Source of the DNA: Bermanella sp034112345
GTDB lineage: Bacteria; Pseudomonadota; Gammaproteobacteria; Pseudomonadales; Oceanobacteraceae
Assembly (NCBI GenBank): GCA_034112345.1
Contig: JAWUVN010000009.1
Span: 5,954-69,953 of the forward strand
Direction: 5' to 3'
Length of the DNA: 64,000 bases
Position 1 is the stretch's first letter, and each line of letters begins with the position of its first letter. Shown piece after piece: positions 35,460-43,982 of this stretch. The notes below the pieces were generated by a model. It was not told the origin of the DNA and ran no database searches. It saw only the letters and a program-made list of their open reading frames with translations. The position numbers were made by a program, and so were the translations under genes.

Positions 35460-35993
35460 ATGGAAAGAAGAATGGTTGTGGCGGAACAAGATGTTCCCGC
35501 CCGTTTGGTTCCAGTTGGCACCAAAATCACGATCCCCGCAGGCAGCTTTGTTACCTTGACTCAAGCGCTTGGAGGAAACTACACCGTTGTTCACAACGGC
35601 AATATGGCTCGTGTGGATGGTACTGACGCAGGAGCGTTAGGTTTACAAGCTGAAACCTTAGAATTTCCAGAAGCCGATGGCGACACGATTCGTGAAGAAG
35701 ATATATGGATGGCACTTAGAACCATATATGACCCCGAAATCCCTGTTAATCTTGTGGATTTAGGTTTGATTTATAGTGTCAAAATTAATAAAGCTGAGCA
35801 GTCAGTGGTGGTTGATATGACCTTGACCGCGCCAGCCTGTGGTATGGGGCCAGTACTGGTTAGTGATGTTAAATATCGCACAGCCATGGTACCAAATGTT
35901 AAAGATGTAAAAGTGGAGCTAGTATTTGATCCACCTTGGTCTAGAGACATGATGAGTGAAGAAGCACAGCTTGAAACAGGCATGTTTTTTTAG
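35460..35993 (+). CDS. sufT: SufT-type MIP18/DUF59 protein
   Basis: 177 residues: an N-terminal beta-rich domain of about 80 residues and a C-terminal MIP18/DUF59 domain with the signature YDPEIPVNLVDLGLIY and the conserved cysteine in APACGMG, followed by DPPWSRDMM. SufT assists Fe-S maturation in several bacteria. It is the last gene of the iscR-suf operon and needs no further partner in the window. The start ATG at 35460 has a weak ribosome-binding site. Confidence 0.9.
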   Translation: MERRMVVAEQDVPARLVPVGTKITIPAGSFVTLTQALGGNYTVVHNGNMARVDGTDAGALGLQAETLEFPEADGDTIREEDIWMALRTIYDPEIPVNLVDLGLIYSVKINKAEQSVVVDMTLTAPACGMGPVLVSDVKYRTAMVPNVKDVKVELVFDPPWSRDMMSEEAQLETGMFF

Positions 35994-36335
35994 TTTTACC
36001 GCAGTAAGGTCGGTGTGCAGCCCTGTGTACTAAGTTAATTTTACGCATTTTTACTTCCTTTCAATTATCCCTGTGAATACATAAGTATGCATAGGGTTAA
36101 TTCCGTTCTAAAACTATCCATTCAGAACATTTTTAATACAAATTAGTACAAAAATGTTCTATAAGGTACTTTTCATTATCGTCAGTTTAAGCCATAGTTT
36201 GGCCTCACTATTTTCAATATAAAAATAAATAACAGATATAGTGAGCCGGCTTTTATAAGCTGTCTTTCTGGTCGCCATTTACAAAGTGAGTGGGCCACAC
36301 TATTACCTGTTGTTCTTATTCATTTGGAGGACAAT
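35994..36335 (+). other. sufT-fadD spacer with an 11-base perfect inverted repeat
   Basis: No gene is seen. AGAACATTTTT (36124-36134) pairs exactly with AAAAATGTTCT (36150-36160) around 15 bases. No T-run follows, so it is not a classical terminator; it could be an operator or mRNA structure upstream of fadD. The fadD promoter should lie in the AT-rich stretch to 36240. Confidence 0.55.
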
Positions 36336-38069
36336 ATGGAAGCATCATTTTGGGACGGTAAGCGTGCCCCTGGTATCGCAGATACGATTGACGTAACTGA
36401 ATACGATTCGGTAGTTGAAGTAATTGAGCAAGCATTTAAAAAATATGCGGATCGACCAGCTTTTACCAGTATTGGTCTAACCATGACCTACAAGCAAATT
36501 GATGAGTACAGCGCTGCTTTTGCAAGCTACCTTCAAAACCATACGAATTTAAAGCCTGGCGATACCATTGCCATTCAAATGCCTAATACGCTTCAGTACC
36601 CAATTGCCATGTATGCGGCGTTGCGTTGTGGTTTTCGTGTTACCAATGTGAATCCTCTTTATACTGAGCGTGAAATGGAGCATCAGTTTAACGACTCGGG
36701 TGCTAAAGCCTTGGTATGTATGGAAATGTTTGCACGTTCAGTGCAGAACGTTGTTGGTAACACTGGAATTGAAACTGTAATAGTAACAAGCTTGGCGGAT
36801 ATGCTGCCAACGGTTAAGCGTACATTAATTAACTTTGCCGTTAAGCATGTGAAAAAAATGGTACCAGCTTATTCTTTACCAAATGCGATTTCTTTTCGTA
36901 AGGCGCTTAAACTAGGCGCTGGTAAAGGGTTTGCAGCGAACCATATTCGTGGGCCTCACGATACTATTATCCTTCAGTATACCGGTGGTACAACGGGTGT
37001 GGCTAAAGGTGCTGAGCTAACAAACCGAAATATTGTTGCCAATATGCTGCAATCAAAAAATGCGTTGGGCCAAGTTGATGAAAATGGGTTGCCGCTTAAA
37101 GGTGAAGGGCAGGCGATTGTTGTGGCACCGTTGCCGCTTTATCATATCTATGCATTCACAGTGCATTTGATGGCATTATTTGAGCAAGGGGATCACAGCG
37201 TATTAATTGCTAATCCGCGTGATACTGAAACCTTTATTAAATTCATTAAGCCTTTTAAATTAAATGCATTCGTTGGCTTGAATACTTTGTTTGTATCATT
37301 AATGGCTAGTCCTAGGTTTCGTGAAGTAGATTTTAGCGATCTTAAGATAACCATCTCTGGTGGTACGGCATTAATGGAAGACACGGCGAAACGTTGGGAA
37401 GAATTTACAGGGGTTGGTATTTCTGAAGCGTACGGTTTAACAGAATGCTCCCCTGCAGTAACCATGAATCCCGGTGGTGGCTTAGAGCGTATGGGCTCTA
37501 TCGGTCAAGCGGTATCAGGTACAGCATTGAAGTGCATTGATGATCAAGGTAACGAAGTTGCTTTAGGTGAGCGCGGAGAGCTTTGCGTACAGGGGCCTCA
37601 AGTAATGAAAGGTTATTGGAACCGTCCTGATGCAAGTCAGCATGCATTTACAGAAGATGGTAAATGGTTTCGTACAGGTGATGTTGCAACAATTGATGAA
37701 GATGGATTTGTTAAAATTGTAGATCGCATTAAAGATATGATTATCGTATCTGGATTTAATGTATTTCCAAATGAAATTGAAGGTGTGGTTGCTGAACACC
37801 CTCAAGTTGAGAACTGTGCGGTTATTGGTGTGCCAGATGCTAAGTCTGGTGAAGCAGTGAAATTGTTTATTGTTGCATCAGACCCAAGCCTAACAGCTGA
37901 AACTATCAAGGCGTATTGCAAAGAAAACTTAACGGGTTACAAGATGCCTCGCCATATTGAATTCCGTGATGAATTACCAATGACACCGGTTGGTAAAATA
38001 CTGCGTCGTGAATTGAAGGATGAAGAAGAAGCCAAGCGTGAAGCTCAAGCATCTGATAAAGTTGCTTAA
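36336..38069 (+). CDS. fadD: Long-chain fatty acid-CoA ligase FadD
   Basis: About 577 residues from the ATG at 36336, which has a perfect GGAGGA; the longer frame starts at a TTG inside that site. AMP-forming ligase motifs are YTGGTTGVAKGAELTNRN (ATP loop), YGLTECSP, GWFRTGD-like WFRTGDVA, and DRIKDMIIVSGFNVFPNEIE, with the catalytic lysine in PVGKILRREL near the end. It activates fatty acids at the membrane for beta-oxidation, relevant in a likely lipid- or hydrocarbon-using marine bacterium. It is monocistronic, closed by a strong terminator. Confidence 0.93.
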   Translation: MEASFWDGKRAPGIADTIDVTEYDSVVEVIEQAFKKYADRPAFTSIGLTMTYKQIDEYSAAFASYLQNHTNLKPGDTIAIQMPNTLQYPIAMYAALRCGFRVTNVNPLYTEREMEHQFNDSGAKALVCMEMFARSVQNVVGNTGIETVIVTSLADMLPTVKRTLINFAVKHVKKMVPAYSLPNAISFRKALKLGAGKGFAANHIRGPHDTIILQYTGGTTGVAKGAELTNRNIVANMLQSKNALGQVDENGLPLKGEGQAIVVAPLPLYHIYAFTVHLMALFEQGDHSVLIANPRDTETFIKFIKPFKLNAFVGLNTLFVSLMASPRFREVDFSDLKITISGGTALMEDTAKRWEEFTGVGISEAYGLTECSPAVTMNPGGGLERMGSIGQAVSGTALKCIDDQGNEVALGERGELCVQGPQVMKGYWNRPDASQHAFTEDGKWFRTGDVATIDEDGFVKIVDRIKDMIIVSGFNVFPNEIEGVVAEHPQVENCAVIGVPDAKSGEAVKLFIVASDPSLTAETIKAYCKENLTGYKMPRHIEFRDELPMTPVGKILRRELKDEEEAKREAQASDKVA

Positions 38070-38103
38070 TATTTAAAGCATAAATTTAGATTTTGGTTTT
38101 GTG

Positions 38104-38140
38104 AAAAACCCCTGATTCAGAAATGAATCAGGGGTTTTTT
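38104..38140 (+). terminator. Intrinsic terminator of fadD
   Basis: AAAAACCCCTGATTC (38104-38118) pairs perfectly with GAATCAGGGGTTTTT from 38125, with a six-base loop and seven T residues. Confidence 0.95.
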
Positions 38141-38629
38141 TGTGTTTAATGATGTCGCCAGCTTAAATTAATCTAGGCATGCAGATATTGAAATGGTTAG
38201 GTTAGAGTCATCTGTTATTTCGGGCTAGGTGATCTGTTCTGAAAAATTTCTGTGCTTAAGTTATGAGTGTAATAAAGCCCTAGCCCCTTGTTGGCGGTTT
38301 TTTGTCGTTATGAATAATAATGTTTATTTCAATGAATTATTTTATAGCTCAATATATGGTGGATTGAGTTCCAACCAGGGAGTCAATTACCTTCTTAAGT
38401 CATATTGATTGCGTAAGTGTAATAGAAACGTTAGGGCTCTTAAGTGTGAGCTCGACTGATTCTGTGCAGGTTGCCTAGTATGTGCCTTTAGCAAAAGTAA
38501 ATATTACTATTGAGCAAGCGTCCTGTCTTTAGTGTAGCGTTCAAGTTCAATTTGGTAATTGAGGTTGGCCGTTTCTTACCTTTCTTACTTTTTCAATTGT
38601 ATTCATAGTAAAAGAAAAAGTAGCTTCTT
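38141..38629. other. Gene-free stretch upstream of the DUF2804 gene
   Basis: Nearly 490 bases without a supported gene. GGGCTAGG (38222-38229) and CCTAGCCC (38279-38286) form an 8-base inverted repeat about 50 bases apart. The rest is AT-rich with short frames only. I could not identify a promoter with confidence. Confidence 0.5.
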
Positions 38630-39661
38630 ATGCAAAATGAAATCACCCGTGAGCAATTACTTCTTGATGAAAATGGCATCTTGTCTGAATCCGGATGGGC
38701 TAGGCAGCCTTTTTGGCAGTACAAGCGTTCTGCCATTCAATCTCCTTGGCATAGAATTAAAGAATGGGATTACTACTACGCGCTGAGTGATGACCTGCAA
38801 AAAGGAATTGCTATTACGGTAAGTGATTTAAGTTATGCCGGGTTTATTGCTGTGTGTTGGCTGGATTTTGAAGCTGGTCGATTCGACCAGGCTGAAGTGG
38901 TTATTCCGCTCAGTAAGGGTGGTCTAGGGCTGGATGAGGACAGTGAGTCATCGCGTGTAGTTTATGAGCATAAAGACCTTTCTTTGCAGTATGAGGTAAA
39001 GGCAGGTATTCGCAAGCTGAGTGTGAGCGCGCCAAATATGGTTCACGGACAGGGCAAGGGGCTAAAGGCTCAGTTAACCTTTGAAAGCGAGCAGCGTGAC
39101 TCTCTTAATATAGCCAGTCGCTGGGCTCAGCAGCCAAAAGCCTTTTACTATAATCGCAAGGTTAACTGCATGAAAGTCACAGGCCGAGTGGTTGCGGGCG
39201 ATCAGGCATTTGAGTTAACACCTGATAACGCTATGGGTGGTCTAGATTGGGGGCGTGGCGTATGGACATATCGTAATCGCTGGTATTGGGCCAGTGCAAA
39301 CGGACAGGTAGATGGCGTACCTTTCGGTTTGAATTTGGGGTACGGATTCAGTGACCGTAGTCATGCCAGTGAAAATGTGGTCTTTTATGAAGGTAGTGCT
39401 CATAAACTCGCGGATATTGAGTTTCCATTTGATACATCGGATTACCAGGCGCCGTGGAAAACTAAAAGCTCTGATGGGCGCTTAGAGCTGCATTTCACGC
39501 CTGTCTTGGATCGCAATAGTTGCAGTAACTTACTTGTTATACAGAGCGAGCAGCATCAGGTGTTCGGCCACTTTAATGGGCGCTTTCAGTTGGATAGTGG
39601 GGATTGGATTACATTTGACCGCATACTGGGGTTTGCAGAAGATGTGTACAACCGCTTTTGA
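38630..39661 (+). CDS. DUF2804 family protein
   Basis: 343 residues, no signal peptide and no transmembrane segments. Features of DUF2804 are the repeated aromatic motifs (HRIKEWDYYYALS near the start; GGLDWGRGVWTYRNRWYWASA near 205; GYGF...; the final FDRILGFAEDVYNRF). The family's biochemical role is not established; the fold resembles lipocalin-like beta barrels of the AttH/carotenoid-hydratase type, which would suit a hydrophobic ligand. That is inference. It is preceded by fadD and followed by sufE. Confidence 0.8.
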   Translation: MQNEITREQLLLDENGILSESGWARQPFWQYKRSAIQSPWHRIKEWDYYYALSDDLQKGIAITVSDLSYAGFIAVCWLDFEAGRFDQAEVVIPLSKGGLGLDEDSESSRVVYEHKDLSLQYEVKAGIRKLSVSAPNMVHGQGKGLKAQLTFESEQRDSLNIASRWAQQPKAFYYNRKVNCMKVTGRVVAGDQAFELTPDNAMGGLDWGRGVWTYRNRWYWASANGQVDGVPFGLNLGYGFSDRSHASENVVFYEGSAHKLADIEFPFDTSDYQAPWKTKSSDGRLELHFTPVLDRNSCSNLLVIQSEQHQVFGHFNGRFQLDSGDWITFDRILGFAEDVYNRF

Positions 39662-39723
39662 GGGCTTTGCATCCTAAGGTACTTGCCCGTAAAATGCGCT
39701 CAACTCCATGCTGAGAAAAACTC

Positions 39724-40167
39724 ATGTCCAGTCCTGAACACCTTATTTCTAGTCCATTTGGTACGAAAATTACACCGGAAGAGATAATTGATACGTTGAG
39801 CTTCTTTGATGGTTGGGAAGAGCGTTATAAATATATTATTGATTTGGGCAAAGAATTGCCGGTGATGGATGATTCACTTAAAACAGATGTTAACTTAATA
39901 GCCGGTTGTCAAAGTCAGGTGTGGATTGAGTCTTATAGCGTTGATAATAAACTGTATTTTGATATGGCCAGCGATGCCTTCATCGTATCAGGTCTGTTAG
40001 CAGTGGTGCTTGCAGCGTATAACGGTAAGACTCCACAGCAGGTTTTAGAGTTTGATATAGAAGGCTTTTTTGGGAAATTAGACCTGTTGAAGCACCTAAG
40101 CCCTACTCGTGGGAATGGCCTACGGTCAATGGTAGCTAAAATTCGAGCCGTAGCTGGCGCTGCATAA
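39724..40167 (+). CDS. sufE: Sulfur acceptor protein SufE
   Basis: 147 residues. The persulfide-accepting cysteine is Cys62 in LIAGCQSQVW, and the C-terminal helix LSPTRGNGLRSMV is typical of SufE/CsdE. SufE takes sulfur from SufS and delivers it to SufB. Its separation from the iscR-suf operon means it escapes that operon's IscR promoter unless it has its own site; none was recognised upstream. CsdE is the alternative name, but no csdA lies nearby. Confidence 0.9.
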   Translation: MSSPEHLISSPFGTKITPEEIIDTLSFFDGWEERYKYIIDLGKELPVMDDSLKTDVNLIAGCQSQVWIESYSVDNKLYFDMASDAFIVSGLLAVVLAAYNGKTPQQVLEFDIEGFFGKLDLLKHLSPTRGNGLRSMVAKIRAVAGAA

Positions 40168-40227
40168 TTAATTGTCAGTGATGATGGTGGCCCCAAAACA
40201 CTCGGTCAAAAAACAACCAGTGGTAAT

Positions 40228-40248
40228 TTGGCGCAAATACCGTATAAT
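40228..40248 (+). promoter_or_regulatory. Probable ndk promoter -10 element
   Basis: TATAAT at 40243-40248 is followed by CTGCGCAC, nearly the same discriminator as at ibaG. No convincing -35 lies 16-18 bases upstream. It is 46 bases before the ndk ATG. Confidence 0.55.
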
Positions 40249-40294
40249 CTGCGCACCTTTTTTCGTACATTAATATTCCAATAGGAAAAATACC

Positions 40295-40720
40295 ATGGCC
40301 GTAGAACGCACTCTATCTATCATCAAGCCTGACGCAGTTGCTAAAAACGTAATCGGTAAGATTTACAGCCGTTTTGAAGAAGCTGGTCTACAAGTTATTG
40401 CTTCTAAAATGGTTAACCTTTCTGACGAACTAGCTGGCGGTTTTTACGCAGAGCACGCAGAACGTCCTTTCTTTAAAGATCTTGTTGGTTTCATGACTTC
40501 TGGTCCTGTAATGATTCAAGTATTAGAAGGCGAAGGCGCTGTTCTTAAAAACCGTGACCTAATGGGCGCAACTAACCCTAAAGAAGCTGAAGCTGGCACT
40601 ATCCGTGCTGACTTCGCTGAAAGCATTGATGCTAATGCTGTTCACGGTTCTGACTCTGCTGAGTCTGCTGCACGTGAAATCAGCTACTTCTTCAAAGACG
40701 AAGAAGTTTGCGCACGTTAA
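40295..40720 (+). CDS. ndk: Nucleoside diphosphate kinase
   Basis: 141 residues. The phosphorylated histidine is His117 in NAVHGSDSAESA, with the family start ERTLSIIKPDAV. It balances nucleoside triphosphate pools. Codon use is noticeably biased towards a few codons, as expected for a highly expressed gene. It stands alone between sufE and rlmN, with a two-hairpin terminator after it. Confidence 0.97.
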   Translation: MAVERTLSIIKPDAVAKNVIGKIYSRFEEAGLQVIASKMVNLSDELAGGFYAEHAERPFFKDLVGFMTSGPVMIQVLEGEGAVLKNRDLMGATNPKEAEAGTIRADFAESIDANAVHGSDSAESAAREISYFFKDEEVCAR

Positions 40721-40739
40721 TTTTAGCGTAACGCACATA

Positions 40740-40801
40740 GTACCAAGCCTAGCTTGGTACAGAAGGGGGCGGGAAGGGACTCAATACCCTCCGCCCTTTT
40801 T
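40740..40801 (+). terminator. ndk terminator preceded by a second hairpin
   Basis: GTACCAAGC/GCTTGGTAC (40740-40760) is a perfect 9-pair hairpin. After it GGGCGG...GGG (40767-40778) pairs with CCC.CCGCCC (40787-40796), followed by TTTTT. The second is the intrinsic terminator; the first may stabilise the transcript end. Confidence 0.88.
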
Positions 40802-40838
40802 CCGTATTTAAGATGGTCATGTTTTAGTAGGTAATGCC

Positions 40839-41972
40839 ATGAGTGATGAACAAAAAAAGGTCAATTTGCTGGGCCTAAGCCCTCAAAAAATGAAAGACTT
40901 TTTTGTGGAGTTGGGTGAAAAGCCTTTCCGCTCACAGCAGCTATTAAAGTGGATTCACCAAGTGGGCATCGAAGACTTTGACGACATGACAAATGTTAGT
41001 AAAGTCATGCGTGAAAAGCTTAAAGAAGTGGCTTGCGTTGAATATCCTGAAATTGTTTACCATGACATTTCAAAAGACGGTACCCAAAAGTGGGTGATGC
41101 GCATGCCTGGTGGTTCAAGCATCGAAACCGTATATATTCCAGAGGGTGAGCGCGGAACATTATGTGTCTCTTCTCAAATAGGCTGCTCGTTAGATTGCAG
41201 CTTTTGTTCAACCGGTAAACAAGGTTTTAACCGTGATTTATCTGTTGCCGAAATTATTGGTCAAGTTTACGTAGCGGCAAAAAGCTTTGATAAGCCGGGT
41301 GAGAAACGTGAACGTAAAATCACCAATGTGGTGATGATGGGGATGGGCGAACCGCTAATGAACTTTGATGCGGTTGTTGATTCTATGGATCTAATGATGG
41401 ACGACTTTTGTTATTGCTTGTCTAAACGTCGCGTTACTCTTAGTACATCGGGTGTAGTACCAAGGCTTTATGATTTAGCAAAAGTAAGTGAGGTATCTTT
41501 AGCGGTTTCGCTTCACGCGCCAAATGACGCATTGCGTGATCAGCTTGTGCCAATTAACAAAAAGTACCCAATTAAAGAATTAATGAAAGCCTGTAACCAT
41601 TATATGGGTTCTTTACCTGATCGTCGTAAGCTAACCGTCGAATATACCATGATGAATAAAGTAAACGATGAAATGGAGCATGCTGAAGAGCTTGCTGTGC
41701 TGTTAAAAGATACACCTTGTAAGATCAATCTTATACCGTTTAACCCATTCCCAAATTCGGGTTATGAGCGACCAAGTAACAACCGTGTCTACAAGTTCAG
41801 AGACTATCTTCATTCTCAAGGTTATATTGTGACAATTAGGTCTACTCGCGGTGATGACATCGATGCTGCTTGTGGTCAATTAGTGGGCAATGTTGCTGAT
41901 AGAACAAAGCGCAGTGGACGTTATATTAAGATGAATGACATCACTAACGCCGCGCAAACGACAGAGTCGTAA
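40839..41972 (+). CDS. rlmN: Dual-specificity 23S rRNA/tRNA methyltransferase RlmN
   Basis: 377 residues, a radical SAM enzyme. The cluster cysteines are Cys116, Cys120 and Cys123 (GCSLDCSFCSTG), and the C-terminal methyl-carrying cysteine is Cys345 (DIDAACGQL). It makes 2-methyladenosine at 23S rRNA A2503 and tRNA A37. The first methyl-accepting cysteine of the family is likewise near the C terminus. It heads the conserved rlmN-pilF-ispG-hisS-yfgM-bamB-der series. Confidence 0.96.
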   Translation: MSDEQKKVNLLGLSPQKMKDFFVELGEKPFRSQQLLKWIHQVGIEDFDDMTNVSKVMREKLKEVACVEYPEIVYHDISKDGTQKWVMRMPGGSSIETVYIPEGERGTLCVSSQIGCSLDCSFCSTGKQGFNRDLSVAEIIGQVYVAAKSFDKPGEKRERKITNVVMMGMGEPLMNFDAVVDSMDLMMDDFCYCLSKRRVTLSTSGVVPRLYDLAKVSEVSLAVSLHAPNDALRDQLVPINKKYPIKELMKACNHYMGSLPDRRKLTVEYTMMNKVNDEMEHAEELAVLLKDTPCKINLIPFNPFPNSGYERPSNNRVYKFRDYLHSQGYIVTIRSTRGDDIDAACGQLVGNVADRTKRSGRYIKMNDITNAAQTTES

Positions 41973-41981
41973 ATCGAACTT

Positions 41982-42755
41982 ATGAAAATAATAAAGCTGC
42001 CAATACTTGCGATCTTAATATTATCATTAAGCGCATGTATCACCGTAACAGATAGTCGGTTTTCAAAAAACTCTAACCCAGATAAAGCGGCTGAAATCTA
42101 TGTGGCTTTAGGGGTTGGTTATTTGGAATCTGGCGATACAGTGATGGCCAGAAAGAAAATTGAGCGCGCGTTAAAAATTGCACCTGACAGTGTATCAGCT
42201 CACAGCGCTATGGGTATGTATTGGAATGAACGTGGCGAATTGAAATTAGCAGAAAAGGAATTTGAGTATGCGCTGGATATTGATGAGGATCATAGTCCAA
42301 CAAATTATCATTACGGTCGATTCATATTCGAGAAGAAACGTGCTGCTAGAGCATGCGAGTTATTGAGTAGGGCAGCCAATGATGTTGACTACGGAGTTCG
42401 AGTAGCTGCTTACGAAGATCTGGGGATTTGTTATATGGCGTTTAATGATTCAAGTAAGTCCATTGACGCATTTGAAAAAGCATGGTCGCTTGACCCCAAT
42501 AGTACAATTTCAGCGTTGCATCTAACCCAGTTGTATTTAGAGCGCAAAAGTATTCGTCCTGCTAAGCGCTGGTTTGAACGCTTAGAAGAAATTGTCAAAG
42601 ATAAAAAACTTCCACATTCATCATCAACCTTGTATCTAGGATACCGTGTTGCTAAAGCAACACGTGATCGTAATATGCAGGCCAGTTATGCGTTTAAATT
42701 AAAAAAACGTTTCCCAGAATCTGATGAATACAAAAGCTTTAAGCGCGGTAAATAA
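41982..42755 (+). CDS. pilF: Type IV pilus biogenesis lipoprotein PilF/PilW
   Basis: 257 residues. A lipobox LSAC gives a lipidated cysteine near residue 19. About five to six TPR motifs follow (YVALGVGYLESGDTVMARKKIERAL; AHSAMGMYWNERGELKLAEKEFEYAL; and others). In Pseudomonas PilF pilots the secretin PilQ to the outer membrane. It starts 9 bases after rlmN and ends 8 bases before ispG. rodZ, which usually lies between pilF and ispG, is absent. Confidence 0.9.
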   Translation: MKIIKLPILAILILSLSACITVTDSRFSKNSNPDKAAEIYVALGVGYLESGDTVMARKKIERALKIAPDSVSAHSAMGMYWNERGELKLAEKEFEYALDIDEDHSPTNYHYGRFIFEKKRAARACELLSRAANDVDYGVRVAAYEDLGICYMAFNDSSKSIDAFEKAWSLDPNSTISALHLTQLYLERKSIRPAKRWFERLEEIVKDKKLPHSSSTLYLGYRVAKATRDRNMQASYAFKLKKRFPESDEYKSFKRGK

Positions 42756-42763
42756 GTCCAGTT

Positions 42764-43882
42764 ATGAACAAGCAAGGTGAATCACCGATCATTCGTCGTA
42801 CGTCTCGCCAAATAATGGTGGGCGATGTACCTGTGGGTGGCGATGCGCCAATTGCAGTGCAAAGTATGACAAACACTGAAACCTGTGACGTAGCAGCAAC
42901 TGTTGCACAGATTCAGGCGCTTCAAGATGTGGGTGCAGATATTGTGCGTGTAAGTGTGCCGTCAATGGAAGCCGCTGAAGCATTTGGTGAGATTAAAAAG
43001 TTGGTTACTGTGCCTTTGGTAACGGATATTCATTTCGATTATAAAATTGCTTTACGTGTTGCCGAGCTAGGCGCTGACTGCTTGCGAATCAACCCTGGAA
43101 ATATCGGTCGAGAAGACCGTATTCGAGCGGTAGTAGATGCAGCTCGTCATAATGGAATTCCTATTCGCATTGGTGTGAATGCTGGATCGCTAGAAAAAGA
43201 TTTACAGAAAAAGTACGGCGAACCAACGCCTAATGCATTGGTTGAAAGCGCCATGCGTCATATTGATATTTTAGATCGTATGAATTTCCCTGACTTTAAA
43301 TTAAGTTTAAAAGCATCAGATGTATTCATGACAGTAGCAGCGTATCGCAAAATCGCATCTCAAATAGAGCAACCTTTACACCTAGGTATTACTGAAGCCG
43401 GCGGTCTACGCAGCGGTACAGTGAAAAGCTCTGTAGGACTAGGCATGTTATTAATGGATGGTATAGGCGATACATTACGAGTGTCTCTTGCTGCAGACCC
43501 AGTCCAAGAAATTAAAGTGGGTTTTGATATTTTAAAAAGCTTAAAGCTGCGCAGTAAAGGCATTAACTTTATAGCTTGTCCAAGTTGTTCGCGCCAGAAT
43601 TTTGATGTAGTGAAAACCATGAACGAACTTGAAACCCGCGTAGAAGATATTCTGACACCATTAGATGTTTCTGTAATTGGTTGTGTGGTGAATGGCCCTG
43701 GCGAAGCAAAAGAAACCGACCTTGGTTTAACTGGCGGTTCACCGAACAATCTGATTTATGAAGACGGTACGCCATCAGGCAAGTTAGATAATGAAGGTTT
43801 GGTTGATAATTTAGAAAAAATGATTAGACGCAAGGTGGCTGAAAAAGAAGCCGCTGAAGCTTCGCTTATTATTAAGAGCTAA
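42764..43882 (+). CDS. ispG: 4-hydroxy-3-methylbut-2-enyl diphosphate synthase IspG (GcpE)
   Basis: 372 residues. It catalyses the penultimate step of MEP-pathway isoprenoid synthesis with a [4Fe-4S] cluster held by Cys272 and Cys275 (CPSCSRQNFD) and Cys307 (IGCVVNGPGEA), plus a glutamate. The N-terminal TIM barrel has NTETCDVAATVAQI and DIHFDYKIAL. The stop codon is the second copy of a 7-base tandem repeat that runs into the spacer. Confidence 0.97.
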   Translation: MNKQGESPIIRRTSRQIMVGDVPVGGDAPIAVQSMTNTETCDVAATVAQIQALQDVGADIVRVSVPSMEAAEAFGEIKKLVTVPLVTDIHFDYKIALRVAELGADCLRINPGNIGREDRIRAVVDAARHNGIPIRIGVNAGSLEKDLQKKYGEPTPNALVESAMRHIDILDRMNFPDFKLSLKASDVFMTVAAYRKIASQIEQPLHLGITEAGGLRSGTVKSSVGLGMLLMDGIGDTLRVSLAADPVQEIKVGFDILKSLKLRSKGINFIACPSCSRQNFDVVKTMNELETRVEDILTPLDVSVIGCVVNGPGEAKETDLGLTGGSPNNLIYEDGTPSGKLDNEGLVDNLEKMIRRKVAEKEAAEASLIIKS

Positions 43883-43927
43883 GAGCTAAGAGCTAAGAGC
43901 TAAGAGCTAAAAGTTAAGCGTAAGATA
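43873..43927. repeat. Heptanucleotide tandem repeat (TAAGAGC)x5 across the ispG stop codon
   Basis: Five perfect copies of TAAGAGC occupy 43873-43907, then degenerate units (TAAAAGT, TAAGCG, TAAGATAAAGCG) to about 43927. The ispG stop TAA at 43880-43882 is the first three bases of copy two, so gain or loss of copies would not alter the protein. A comparable (AGTTAAT)x3 array lies at 11691. Confidence 0.92.
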
Positions 43928-43982
43928 AAGCGTAATACAGAATTAAATTTAACGTACATCAATGTATGTGATAGGGATTAAA

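Noticed and set aside
43873..43907. Regular repeats considered as a CRISPR array
   Set aside because: The units are 7 bases with no spacers; it is a simple tandem repeat.
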